64,000 nucleotides of DNA from Echinostoma caproni (taxonomy: Eukaryota; Platyhelminthes; Trematoda; Plagiorchiida; Echinostomatidae). Below are positions 1 through 13,500 of the stretch, piece after piece. The notes beneath the pieces were generated by a model. It was not told the DNA's origin. It did not search any database and was given only the letters and a program-made list of their open reading frames with translations. Location of the stretch: positions 4,861 through 68,860 of the forward strand of contig UZAN01040609.1 of NCBI GenBank assembly GCA_900618425.1, written 5' to 3'. Within the stretch, counting starts at the first letter, position 1. Every line of letters begins with the position of its first letter. The position numbers and the translations under genes were made by a program.

Positions 1-1531
1 ATAGATGTGAATCGAAAATAACATAATAACAACATGACAACAAGAAATCGGTTTCGGGTGGATAATATCCAAAATGAGACATGACAATTTAATCACTAGT
101 GGAATAAAAATGTACTGGATGCTCGAGCTAATGATTCACAAAATAGGGATTATTTTCATGATACACAGAAATAGTTGGAGATACAATAACACTGTACGTA
201 TGAACTTATACCCACGGATTTAGTTCGCTTGGTGTACAAGTGTATCTTGAAGGCACTGACAAACCTCTATAATGTTGAATAAAACTTACTATGATATGAG
301 TGATATGAGGGTAAACAACATTAACCACACTATGGTTCCGTGGGACCTATGCAACTGTTATCGGGCCAAAAAGACAATGGCAGACAGCATCGTTTTTATC
401 TCTCTCAATATCTTGTCTAACATCCCAAAATTACTGGACATTGAGTAAGCTCTGCTTTATTCTAAATCGGAAAGTATTTTAGGCAACGAAACTGATGATG
501 TAAATGGCCGATTCTCGCCAAGGAGCTCTACAAGAAAGTTAAAAATCAGCACATCAGCGCTCAAAAGATTCCAACGATAGGTTTCTGACTATTATCTGTT
601 TGAACTGTGTAAAAAATCATGTTTTTTGTGAAGAAAGATTGATACCACGATTGCCGTCTCCGCTATGCTGACCAGAAACAGTGTGGTAGACACAGGTAAC
701 CAGAAAGTAGAAATAGTGGCCTCAAGTAAAACTTTGATGGTGTAAGTCACAAATGTTGCTATGCATTTACCAGTTAGTTACAGTTCCATACCATTCAACA
801 ATATAAGAAGGTAACCACTGCATTATACTGGATATAATGCAGAGTTGTTGTAGCTTTGGATGAGTTGGAGGGTTACCCCAGCTGGAAGTGTCTTTTGTAG
901 ACCCGTTAAAGTCAGGTTAGGCAAAATGATCATCTCTCTGGTAGCACTGCCTATGAAAACGCCTCAAACAACGCTTCATACTCGGAGAACTCTACAATGT
1001 CATCAATTGCATCTCGGCCTTTATTGACCAATTATTATCCTTAATTTGAGGACATATAGCAATTAGTAATAAAATATTTGCCAAAATAAGAAAGCCAACC
1101 ATTATTACACCTATGATAATCTGAAAGCTATCCCAAGAATTGAAGAACGTTGTTATAATTTATTATTGCACTGAAGGGAGGTAAGCAAAGTAAGGAATTT
1201 TCGGTAGGTAAGCGTAAATTTCATGGTGAGTAGAACGATGGAACTGCTATTTACCAACCAAATCTAAAAGCGCAATGAGCAACCCGTTTCTTCACATTCA
1301 GAAATATGAATTGCCAAAAATCAAACCACACTTCTCAAATCTTTTGCCAGGATGATTATAGCGATTATTGCACAAAGGCATAGGTGGCATATTGTGGTTC
1401 GAATTCCGCTGAGGTTTTTGGTAGTTTCTAAGTATAAATGTAGGCTCATTATCTTCAGTCATCTGCCAAGACGGACAGTTTGGAACGTGTTTCTCAATTA
1501 TTTAATACTTTTTTCTTCAGAGCTCTTTCGA
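1..1531. other. SPAG16: Upstream flank of SPAG16
   Basis: AT-rich, with no recognisable gene or repeat. It presumably contains the promoter and 5' UTR of SPAG16, but no TATA-type or other core element can be singled out. Confidence 0.5.
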
Positions 1532-1565
1532 ATGGAATTGGACACATCCAAATATTTTCTCCAAG
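1532..1565 (+). CDS. SPAG16: SPAG16 exon 1 (coding part)
   Basis: Eleven codons, MELDTSKYFLQ, then one base before a GTATAC donor. It aligns with the YYLEQ block near the N-terminus of vertebrate SPAG16. TTTTCTTCAG at 1511-1520 lies 11 bases upstream of the ATG and could be a cis acceptor joined to a 5' UTR exon, or a spliced-leader acceptor, since flatworms trans-splice. An earlier coding exon cannot be excluded. Confidence 0.75.
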
Positions 1566-4500
1566 GTATACCTTATTTTACATTTTTTAACGAAATCATC
1601 ACGCGCCTCTTCAGCTGCGCGCCTAACCGAAGAAGATATTCACAAACCGGTTGTGTACACCGCCGCTGCAACCGATGAATTCTCTTCTATCGGGCCAGAA
1701 GATGCTCTTGAAGACATAGTAGCCGAATTCCGGGAAGAAGAAGCGAATGCCAAAGCACAAGTATTGCTCACTGTTTAAATATCTGATCTGATATTTTATC
1801 AACTATCCAGGAGCGCATTGTGACGTTGGGCAAAATTGTTCAACTGCATCATTTTGCACCTACAGTGGATGAATTTTTTCGCTCTTACTTATTGCGTAAC
1901 GATTTTCGGGATACACTGAATTCGTTTCAGATTGAATGGTAAGTGTGAATACTAAGTCACCACCACCACCACCACCACCACTACCAAAAAACAATAACAG
2001 GTTCAAAAAACTGCACAAAGGTCAACTGGATGTGGATCACTTGGAAGCAGTGCCACATATTTACGAACAGAACGAAAAATTGTCAGATAACCTCTCTCGA
2101 CTCCAAAAGGAAATTGAAGCACTACGAATAAAACTAGAGTACACTATGATGCCACCGTTCATCTAACCAATACGTTCTCATTGATTTTATTTAGATCTAC
2201 AGAAGAATCTAAAAAGAAAATCCAAAATGAACGTGATTATCACATGCTGAAGCATCGGAGGCTGGCACAAGAGAAAGATCAATTGATTGGAGAACTGAAA
2301 AGGTGCGTAAGTCTTCTGCCTGCCGGTGCCCTGGTTAGGTTACAATACTGGATACCCGACATATTATTTGTTGCTTATACTAAAATTTTGAAGTTAAGTG
2401 GCTCGCGGCATTCCTATCTTCCTTCTGCTCTTTTATGCGAATACACAGTAATGGGACAGAAGCCAAAACTGGCGCAGGAAAGTGTGTGGTTATTGGTTGT
2501 AAAAGCTAAACTGAACTAAGGTGGACAAGCATATTTCATCCTCTTGATCTTTGTGCTTCATGAGCAGGTCATAGCTAAAGCTTTCTCCCCAACTAACAGT
2601 TATTTAATCAATAAAATGAGACAAAGATAGTTGCAAAGATCCATAATTCAAGTTTGAAAAACCACAATAGAATGGTAAATCAATCGATTTCGCTGGTTTT
2701 CTTGGTTGCTAATTGAATACTAATACTGGTAAGTAATGATGAGTCGAATTTGAAATATCGCAGCTTTTAAACAATGTCAGGCTTTTGTTTCATTTTGTTT
2801 AAATAATTACTAGACTTGATTTTAGATTTGGTAGCTGTTTTCTTGGAAATCCAGTAAGACATTATTAGAATTAGTATGAACAACCTAAAATTAGAAAATA
2901 CGGAAAAAATGTATACACGTGAAATATGATCAACCAAAACTGGCTCACGACAATGTGTGGTTAATGGCTGTACAAACTGAACTAAACTGCGTAGGTTCAT
3001 TAACATCTCATAGTACTGTCTAAAACCTTCGATTTGGCCGACCTCATGGAAGTTAGTATACATCCCTTTCATTCTTCTGTCACTCACCAAACCTTGTTCA
3101 TTAGGAAACCCCGTCCGTTGGTATTCAAACAGAATACTCTAATCACATCCGTCTATATTGGTCTAGGGCTTGCATCAGTCCTTGATCATCACTACCCTAT
3201 GATTTTCTAACCTTATCAGTGCTTGTTTTGTTAGCCCTCGATACTTATGAAACGCTATGCAGAAAGCGGTGTTTGCGCGCCGATGGTCTGCGTTTATGTT
3301 CTACACTTAACGATCGTGTCTCTAAACCGTATGATAATATGGCTAGTCAATCCGTTGTAGCTTACCATCAGTCCTATACGAACGGGAGCTGATAGTAGTG
3401 ATGTCATATTGTCCCAAGTTGACGAAAACCAAACCAACCTTGCCCATACCAGACGAAAATTCATCCGAGATTCGTCCGCTAGGCGAGACATATCTACTTA
3501 AGCATCAAAATTTGTCAATGTTCTTTACCTTCCCTCCCCCTCCCATCCCCGGACGGTGAAAGTTGGAGTGATACCAAGGTGTTCAACCGTGCGGAGAGCA
3601 TTATACATTCCGGTGAAGTGATGCACAGGCCAGAAACATTCACACTGCTCGCAAAGCTATCTAAAACGGATTTAAAATTTCTTGGTACTGTCTTTTCCGC
3701 ATGCTCAAAATTTAAGAACAATAATTCTAGTGACACCGCAATACTCCGACGAACGCAGAACCCTTTTTTTAAATGGGCATTGCTTTCCATGTCAGTCTCA
3801 TTTATGGATTCTATTCTCATCTTTCTATTTTCATTTCCCCTGTTTACAGAATAAAAGCTCACTACGCTGNAAGAGAAGACACTGAATCGGGTCGAAAGAG
3901 ATCGTGCGATAGGCCAGGCTGAGGGCTTGAGATCCGCACTGAACTCGTTGCAGAATTTGGGCTTGGCTGCCAAAGAAACGGTCGAGTGTAAACAAACATA
4001 TCCACAAGTCGGATTAGGACGAGGTAAATTATCTCCAATCCCGAGAAGTGCGGAACCAACTTTGACCACAAAAGCATCCAGAACCGAATCTATTGGAACA
4101 GCATGCCGAAGTTTGGGGGTTTGTTTGGGATTTTGATTTTTGTTTACAGCTTTTGGTGAGATGTTTTGTAAATAGTTGATGCCAAATAATCCACAAAGAT
4201 CTCCTGAATTTCATGTACTCTGAGCTCAACAGGTAGCGGTCAATAGCAGTCAAAGGGGAGGGAAAAACGGCATACTAGTGTTCTAGTTTTTGAAGGCCCA
4301 TATGGGTGAATTTCAACTATTGGTGATAATCATGGTTGTCAGATCCTCATAAAGCCTGACAGCTGCTCAATTTACGTTCTATTTTCTTTTCGGGATGAAT
4401 TTTATTCCTAAAAACACAGATAGTTCATGGAATCTAGAGTAGCAGTTGCAACAATCTCTAACTAATTACTTTCTAGTTTTCCTTCTGACACATGAGTCTG

Positions 4501-7500
4501 GCTTCTTACGATTCTCTCAAAGCACAATATATATATGCGTTTAAAAATAAACAAATCATTACAGTTATGGCGACAAAATTACGATAGATTGAATGAACGT
4601 TACAAGGGCATAAGAACACTGAGAACATAAGAGACGGTCCACTGGGGAGGAGGGGGGGGCGGGTGAGGGATAATAAACCATTATTTGTTTGTTTACTCAA
4701 CGCAATCATGTCAGAGAGCCATGATATTGCCAACAATCAGCTAGATCAATTCACTGAAATAACAAAATCGCTGTACAAGTTTACTGTTTATGGAAAACCT
4801 ACGGCACCGAAGCAATACTCAGGATAGGTAAAAGAAAACATTGTCCTTTCCAAGGGCGAGTGACTTTCGTGAGTATATGTTGGTCAACAGAGGGAAATGG
4901 ACAGCTGTTTTGTCCTTGTAAAGTTCCATTGGGGATTTGACGTCCCCCGAGAAGTTCATAATGAGAATCCTACTAGGGAAACAATCATATTTAAATATAA
5001 TGTACCCTAGAAATGGAATCGCTTTTGTGCGGAATTTATGGAACTTATGAAAATCTAATCTTAAAAAATACTGTGGAAAAATCCTTTATGATTCCCCATG
5101 ATAGACGCAGTGAAAACCAATTCCTAGGATCACGTACGGAATATTTTTGATGAAAGTTATAACGGGATTTTGAGTATAAGAACGACATCAGAAGAGAGTA
5201 CACGATAGGGAAAATTGTTGGGCAGCAAAAGTAGCAGACAAATGTTGACTGTGATAGCCGGTAAGTTTTATTCGGTCGTTTTAATCCTAGTTATCATAAA
5301 GATTGCACAGTGAAAATAACCTCAGAGATCTGATCGAGCAATGTTGTTTGTGTTACTCGACGGGCATATGAACACTATCACACAAAAGAAATAGAAAAAT
5401 TGAATACAATTCAGTCAGTATGTGAACATTTGTGTTGTTATTGAACAAAAATCCCTTGGAGTTGAAGGATGTGACGCTGATGATACACGCTGAGTGAAAG
5501 GAAGCTTTTCAATTCCTTTCACTGCCCTCTCTTTGAACATCTCCGAGTTCGAGGGCAACATAACGTAACATATAAATAATAATTATAAAAATATTATGAT
5601 AACCCAAGATGGGGGGGATCTGTTTAGGTAAACACCGTAACCAGTTCCATATTCTGGATGAATGATAGCATTTTGTCACTAATGTTTATAAGCGCACATA
5701 TATATGTATGTTCCGTGGGCATATGATGTAACTATACACAGTTTTCAGTTTCGGTTTTTGCAACCATCAACTTTTGCGTCGGTTATGGTCACTGTCTTTT
5801 GGCTGCCCACAAACACCTCTGACAATCCATATACTAATCACACACACAGGGTGGTATAACGGAACTTCCACCGGACAGGAGAATCAATCCTTTGCTTGAT
5901 CGTCTCAAAGCCACATCCCCGGGTCTTTCACGCCTAGTGAATAGAAAACTGAACGAGAACATTCGAGCTCACGAGTCTGCATGTACAAGGTAAGCACATT
6001 GCATACTATCGTGGCCCTTAAACGCTTTACTGTGGCATGGAGTTAATTTTTAATTGGTTGTTTCCCGTGTGTTTATTTGAAACAGATCTGACGGGGAAAG
6101 TGTGCAGTAGTTTTGATCTTATAGAATAGTAAAATTTGACGCTCATCTGTGATTTCCTAAGTTCTGCCTTTCATATTGATTTATTCATACAGAAAAATTC
6201 TGTTACACACTGTTCACCGATGCACTGTCAAAATGCTCAAAGTCCTCGGCTTGTGATGTGCGAAATCAGATCCAAATTGGTTATTGGTTTTACTTTAGCT
6301 ACACGAATTGTTAGCTGCCAACGATGTCATGTTACATAGATTTTGTCGAATCAAATGCTAGTTTTGTACAATATAATGATGATATCAGAAAGTTTCGTGT
6401 ATAAATCCTTATTTGTCTACCGGAACTTGAGGTGGATGTATAGATTCAGATAGAGGAACATGCAAATTTGGCATTGTGTTATGAAAATCTTGAGAAATAA
6501 CCGATTCATCTGACTGGGATAAAAATGAATACGAAAATACCAAATAGCCTTGTTGGGAGTAGGAAATGCAATAAACCACAAAAAACATAAAAAAACAAAA
6601 TAGTAAACAATTAAAAAGAGGAAGCTAAATGTTGACATTAAGCATTATTTGTTTTCTCTCTGTTTAGACCAATTACAAAACATTCTCATGTTCCGTACCG
6701 GTCTATTCCACAACAGTTGCAATCACGATTGTTGACAAAACAATAATCCTCCTTTGTTCACTCCGCATCTGTATTGATTTTCGGAATAAAGATCACTTTC
6801 CCGTCCTATCATTTGCGTGGGCTCAAACACACATTTAAACGAAAACAATCTCATTGTGAAATCCCAACAGCGCCTTCCTTTATCTTATACCTATTTTCTT
6901 TCTGATTACCTGTGATCGACCGGTCGCCCTGACTAGAATGCTCACACTGTTTGTTGGATTGAAAATATCGGTATTTGCAAACTTGGTTTCGATCAAAATA
7001 AGCAAGGCTACTCATTTTATCCTCCGTCCACTTCCGAATCCCACAACACTTAAAACAGCTTGACTCAAAAGTTCTTTGTTTTTAGTCTATCCCCTCTCGC
7101 AGACTCCGATCATTCTATGATAAATGTTTTACCAAAACTCTAACCAGAGAAATATCATGATACATTGACACAGCCGAAAGATTTTTCATAGACAGTACGA
7201 CCCTGCGCGCTTGATACCGCTGGGAGAAATGATCTTTTGTTCAAATTTTGATCAGTTCCATGATCCAATTGTCTCGGTCGAATGTGACCACTCCACTCGT
7301 TATTTGAACTTCTGCTTTAACCTCCGCTGCCCATGGACCCTATGTGGATNAGATTTTCTTCCTCCCGCCCCGCCCCGCCCCGCCCCTTGAAGACCCTCAG
7401 AAGAATTAAGAAACGGGCATGTAAAATTCTGACCTAGCTTTAGTTAAATAAACATCAGTGCTGATCAAGACTGAGATCCAAAATCTAGACAGACTCTACA

Positions 7501-10500
7501 CTGAAACCCCAATTGGTGATCGGAATTTCAAGCCAATCTGGAGTGCAATGAAAAAAATCCGTGAGACAAAAATCAGACCACGCGGGTTTCATTCCACAGC
7601 AGCTGAACGCAGTTGCATGTTTTTCAAGTAAAATCAACCGGAAGTATCGAAATCATATTTACAATCAGTTGACCGTCATGAAGTTTTGCGTCAATGCGAT
7701 CCAAGTGCGGGCACAGCCGATGTGTCTCAAAACATCAAAAGCTTCCGTTCTCCATGGGTTGTCTTATCGTACCCAAGGGTTACACGTATTATCTGGCTGA
7801 GGCACTTGCAGGTGTTTTCAACCGTTGTTTCGAGGAACAATAATGTTACTGACCTTTGGAAACCTGTGCGCATCACACCAGTCCCAAAATAGGAAGCCGG
7901 GAAATTTCGAATAGTCACCTGCACCTCCGTTTTGCTAAAGACTTTTGAAAACTTTATGCAACATAACGTTGTTCTTAACACTGGACAATTAGATCACAGA
8001 TAATTCGCTTACCACAAGTGACGTTCTACCTTAAACACTCTTGTGCACTTGGTAAACTGGGTTTGTAATCCTTATATAGGCATACTACAGCATTTGGTGT
8101 GTTTTCCCGGAAAACAGTAATGCATTTAATTGTATCCACAGGGAAGGGCTTTTGTCTCTAATCCATGGTACTGGATTGTACATTACTACCCTGTCTCCAT
8201 TCCACTATTGTTTTACTGGTACAACACACTTCAAAACGTTTATTGGAAAAAATGTCTGATTAGCTACCCGTTAATTCAGGGGTGCTCCAAGGAACAATAC
8301 TGTCCCCTTTTTCTTTTCTTTTTCTATATTGGATACCTACCCATTGACCCAAATGAACTTCATATCAGGTATGCTGATCATGTCACCATATGTTCCAAAT
8401 TCCAAGGCGATTTCCGTTTCTCACAGATTCAGACTTATAGTCAAGCTTATAGTCTTCGTATTCCATATCATCTCTTAAGGCCTCTAAATGTAGGAATGTC
8501 ACCTTCTCTTTAGCCAAAGGGGAACGACTACATTCTTGTGAAAGGAATTACTCTTTGGTCTATGTCAGTAACCAGTTTTTCCCCCAGTAAGTTCTCTACA
8601 ATACTTCGGCGTTGCTATTTGCCAAGATCTCACGTGAATTTCAAATTTCGACTGCACTTTTAAAACGATTTCACGACTGTTTCTTCATTTTCCGCTTGCT
8701 ATCTTTAAAAGTTCTACTGTATTGTCTCAATTGTTTTGTATTTTCTTGGGTTATCAGTAAACCTTACTGCTCCCAGTTTTACTTTCCGGTCTTAGAGTCG
8801 AAGATTATGCTATTCTACCTAGATTCTTTTAAAATTATTTCACGCTCCTTCGGTATTCTCTGTTTACATTCGCTCAAATTTATTCCTGACAAACACCTTG
8901 CCTCCAACAAAAACTTCTGCAATGATAACGTACTGCTGGCTCTCTCAGGGCAGCGGAGTAGACAGAAATGCGCTACAGGATGTCAATTGGCTTATTTTCT
9001 TGCAGCTGTAGACGATACGTGGTGACGGACGACGGCGGGGGAACGGCGGTTGGGTGGCGAGGCAACCAGGATACTGGGTTGGGGGGAAACACTGATAGGG
9101 AGGTTCTCTTTGGGTAACGGTTGATGATAAGCATGCACGGCAAAGCAAAGAGAACGCCATTAACCCAAAACCTCCAAAGAGATACCAGCACGCACGATAA
9201 AAATATTACTGGTGCGGTTACCAAACGTTGAATAACAATATGCTATCACATATCACTCACCCACAACACACAGGAATTAAACGATGCACATCCACTGCGG
9301 CAACCATATGCCATTATAAGTTTTTATATACTCAGACCGCTACTTATCGTACCCTGTATCTGTCGAAAATTTAGGCACAAAATGCATCCCTCAGAGACAG
9401 CTTTTTTAAATCCCCAGCTGCATTAAATCCATTTTCAAATTTGATGACACATATCTCTTTAGTTTATCACACTGCATTTTACTTTTTCTCTGGGACTGTG
9501 TGCGTTGGTAGGTTGCGCTAGTGTGCAGTGAGCTAAAAATTCATCCATTTGGATGAATAAAGCGATTTGCGACCCGACTTGACTTGTATTTCAAATGACC
9601 GATTGTATTTCTCTCGTTGTTTTCTTTTCCAAACATATCTTGCCAGAACTATTAGTCCCGGTGTTTGTTCAAGGCATGATTTGGCCCAGTAACTTAACCA
9701 CGATAAAAGGCCTATACACTCTGCACTAGCCTGTGTAATGTCGCACTTCTCAAGCAGCCGAAAAGCTATTCCTAACTCCTTCTACATTTTAGAGGCGCTT
9801 GATATGCACAAACTGATGAACTCTGGCAGGACAGAAACTCCGTTATCATACTTCACGAAGCTACCGTTGACTGAATGAACTGAGAACGGCACATGACCGT
9901 AAATTCTGATGGGCGAGCAGCCCAAAATGAATATAATTAAGTTTTCTGGTCTAATCACCCTCCAAGCAATTGAACCATACTCAAGATGCCTTGCACAAAG
10001 TGGTAGCCAAAAACTGCAACGTTTCTATGAATTCCCCTTTCCTACTCCGGGACCATTCTCGCATTCAGCTCACATTCCAATAAACCATCGATCAACAGTA
10101 TCGCTCATGCTAAAATCTCCTAATATTGAATCTACATAAATTATGCTTTTTATCCACTCAGCATAATATTGTTCGCTGCCTTCATCGATAAGAAAAATGA
10201 TATTGCCAAGGAGTTCCGAGATTAATTCGATTGTGCTAACTTCTCCAAAACCTTGTGCTTCTGGGTGTCAGGTGATTATTTAAATCAAAATAACCAGTGA
10301 TCGTTGAAATCAGTAATTGAAATCCACATTTATTTTTTAATTGCTGTTTTATATAGGTGCGATTTTCAGGAGGTTTCAAGAGCAACATAGAGATTTTTCG
10401 AATAAGTACAATAATGCACGCCATCCACAGTTAATTTTGAAATCAGTTTTCTGCAAACAAATAGCCTAAATGAATTTTTCAGCGTAGTGAACAATTCAGA

Positions 10501-13500
10501 ATCTTCAATCCGCTTTAATAAAATCAAAAAGCCATTCATCTTAAGGTTTGTCAGTATGTGCTAATCTTTTGGTTGATTCATGCTGGTCGAAATTAGAGGC
10601 AAAGTCAATATTTTCCAGCTATCTTCACTATTAAAAAGTTTTCACGGTTCTTTTTTGAAGCATCTAAGTTCGGGTGCATTCCAAATTAGGAAATGCATGA
10701 TTATTCAGCATAGTATTGAAAATGGAAATTTTATTGATATGTATATCAAAAATGTGCGATAACTTTATGGGGTATTTCGGTCTTGACTGGCTATTGATAC
10801 TTCGGTGAGCCATATTTTAGTTTCTGGTACACCGTATGGGATCATCAAGCTTTCTCGGATCATTACATGTTTTGTCTTAACATATCGGCAAGTGTTTGAT
10901 GACTGCCTGTCCAGTGCCCATCACGACGAGACTGCATCTTGACATGGTGTGATGGCTTGCGCGCCCCCATGACTCTGTGAGCTACAACCAATCGCTTTTC
11001 ATAGCTGAAGATCCAATCTTGGCTGAAAAATAAATGGGTAGGGGTTAGACAAAGCTCAATCTCACAACTCAGTCTTTTAGCTGAGTAGTAGCCCCCAGAA
11101 TCTTCAGTGCTCAAGTGCAATCTTGGGACGAATCAGAAGAGTATCTGGGCGACCCGCAAGCAATCACGGCCAACCGGACGGACAATGAAGATCACCTACT
11201 TCAACTCTGCGCATTCCAGTGATTGTTCTTGTCAAACAACAACTTCTCGCACAAGAAACGATACCGCCTTACTTGGAAATCGCCAACCTTTTCATAGCAC
11301 TGGACCCAAATCGATCACAGTGCCATCAATTACCGCTGGAGAGGGTGGATTTAAGACTGCCGTTCTTACTGGTCCACACCTGTGGATAAGGATCACGCTT
11401 TGCTACGAGCCCAACTCTCCTTACGCTTGGTAAATAACCACATTAAAATCACCTGAAACAGATACTTATGATATAATGTCACTAATAGTTGCAAATCAAC
11501 CTTTGAAGTGGAGCTCTGCGATCGCCTATTAGTTCAACCACCAACCGAAGGACTCAATTAACACTGGAAGTGAACAAAAGACGCTATGCAAATATCAATC
11601 AAAAGAGCGGTGGACTCTGGCGCAGGCCCAAAGAACAAACGATGGAATTCATCAACCTCGGATGCATTACAAGACGCATTCAGAACTATTCCTTCTGATA
11701 CCCATCTCGATAGAGCGCGCAAATCACATAAACGCCAGCTCATCAAGAGTCCGTGGACTGACTGCGAGAAGTGGTGGGTTGTTTTATCTGATGGGTTCCA
11801 AACCCCAAGTTCACAGTTACCATTTCGACATAATTTGACGGTCGGTGGTTTGATGTCAGTGGTTATCCGCCACGCAGCTTCTTTCAACCGGGACTTGGAA
11901 CCGCAAACGGGATACGGTCGGGTAAGAGGTGGGTTGGAATTTATGGAACATGCACGAGTCATTTGAGCATGCAGGGTGATACGATACATTCGACTGAATA
12001 ACTGTTTGAACCGTCGAATGTGAACTGTGAAATCTGTTCCACTGAGAAAGTGATTTCGTCACCGGCATTGTTTTAAAGACAGCGATTATCGAAAACAGAC
12101 AACCGGTGAAGGTTTCCAGACCTGACTGATCAGGATTCGGAGTCGTAAAATAACAATAGGGATAGGGCTGTGATGCGGTACACATGCACTTTGGAGCCAG
12201 TGGAATATCGCAACTATAATACAAATTATTCAGATTGACAATCGAGTTTTTGTTATCCATAAAGTCAACCTCTCACTATTACTACCATCAACTAAGACAG
12301 CTTTCACGTTAAAAAACCTAATCAAAACTTCATATTGTTCACCACCGAGGTAAAGCGCATGCAGAAATTCACAATCTGTGGGTGAAATGCGTGTCCTGTA
12401 GGGACTTTTCTGGATTGCCAGTCCGTTTGAAGCGGTTGAAACTACCTGTGCACTCTCGTTGAGTGGGGTGATGTCAGGAGCGTAGTCTAGATCACACTGT
12501 TTGCGATGGTAAATGGAATCGGAACGAAGAGGAAGGGCAGCGTTACCGAACACAAATGAAGGGGGGGGGGTAACAACGCATACAAGATACTGAACATTGC
12601 GAGTACGAGGTGATGGTGCTTTAGCGGAAAGCATTCACTTTATAATGAGAGGTGATGAGTCCAATGCATCAATCATCTCGCAGGGTTACTCACCCGTGTA
12701 ATCAGCCTGATCGATCCAAGGGCCCTGTGTTTACGTCGATCGATGGTTTGAATAAAGCGAGAGTTTGCGCCTTTTTTAGGTAGAATAAGTGAGTTATATT
12801 TCAAAAGTGTGCTGAGAACATCATGTGTATTGGCTTTTTCGACTACTCGCCAGTTAGGATATAATGATTGGACTCTCCTGGGGGTGCTCAAAGCCTGGTG
12901 ATATTCACTGCCGTGCGTCTATCATGTTAATAGAGTACGAAGAGGTTCAACAGGTGGTAGGATATCAGGTGAACCCAGAACTCTTTGGATCAGCTACCTA
13001 CGATGTTTTTATAATGTACAACCATTGTTGCACGAAGTCCTTTGGTGAAGGAGAAAAATATTAAGTCGATATGCACGCTCACATTATCCTTTTTTAGTTT
13101 GCCAACGAAGTGCATTATCAACAGTGATGTTTCAATGAAACATAAAATCCGGGACAGATCCCCTTTATCGGAAATTGATTGCATTTTTATCGATTCGGGT
13201 CCAACGCTCGTTTGTTGATTGAAGCGGCCAAGGGGCGGAGAAAATATTGGAAATCTTCAAATGGGTGGTTAGCATGACATTAAAATCCCAAGACCATCCA
13301 TAGGGTTTATTACTATCCTCATGACACCTCACGGCAGCAGTCAGAGCCTCATAGATGTTTTAGTGATCTAGGTGTTTCTCTCTAGTATAATTTACGAGTT
13401 AGTGGTAACTTTCATTAAGTACCACTTAATATTTAAATTTCAGTTGATTACTTCCCGAAAATCAACAGTTCACGTAACTTGAATGTAGTTATAACGGTCT

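Noticed and set aside
1936..2000. Pro-rich N-terminus encoded by the CAC repeat
   Set aside because: It lies in a 62-bp intron between two exons whose split Trp codon joins perfectly.
3225..3400. Open + strand stretch with DTYETLCRKR as the missing SPAG16 exon
   Set aside because: The available acceptors give the wrong phase, and the sequence after Tyr-Glu does not follow the family.
3515..4069. 184-codon open frame on the - strand
   Set aside because: It overlaps SPAG16 exon 6 antisense and contains an N. Its middle part looks protein-like, but I could assign it to no family.
9805..9835. CTGATGA followed by AGGACAGAAAC, reminiscent of a hammerhead ribozyme core, which Penelope elements and schistosome SINEs can carry
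   Set aside because: Stem II does not pair well, stems I and III are not evident, and no Penelope copy adjoins it.
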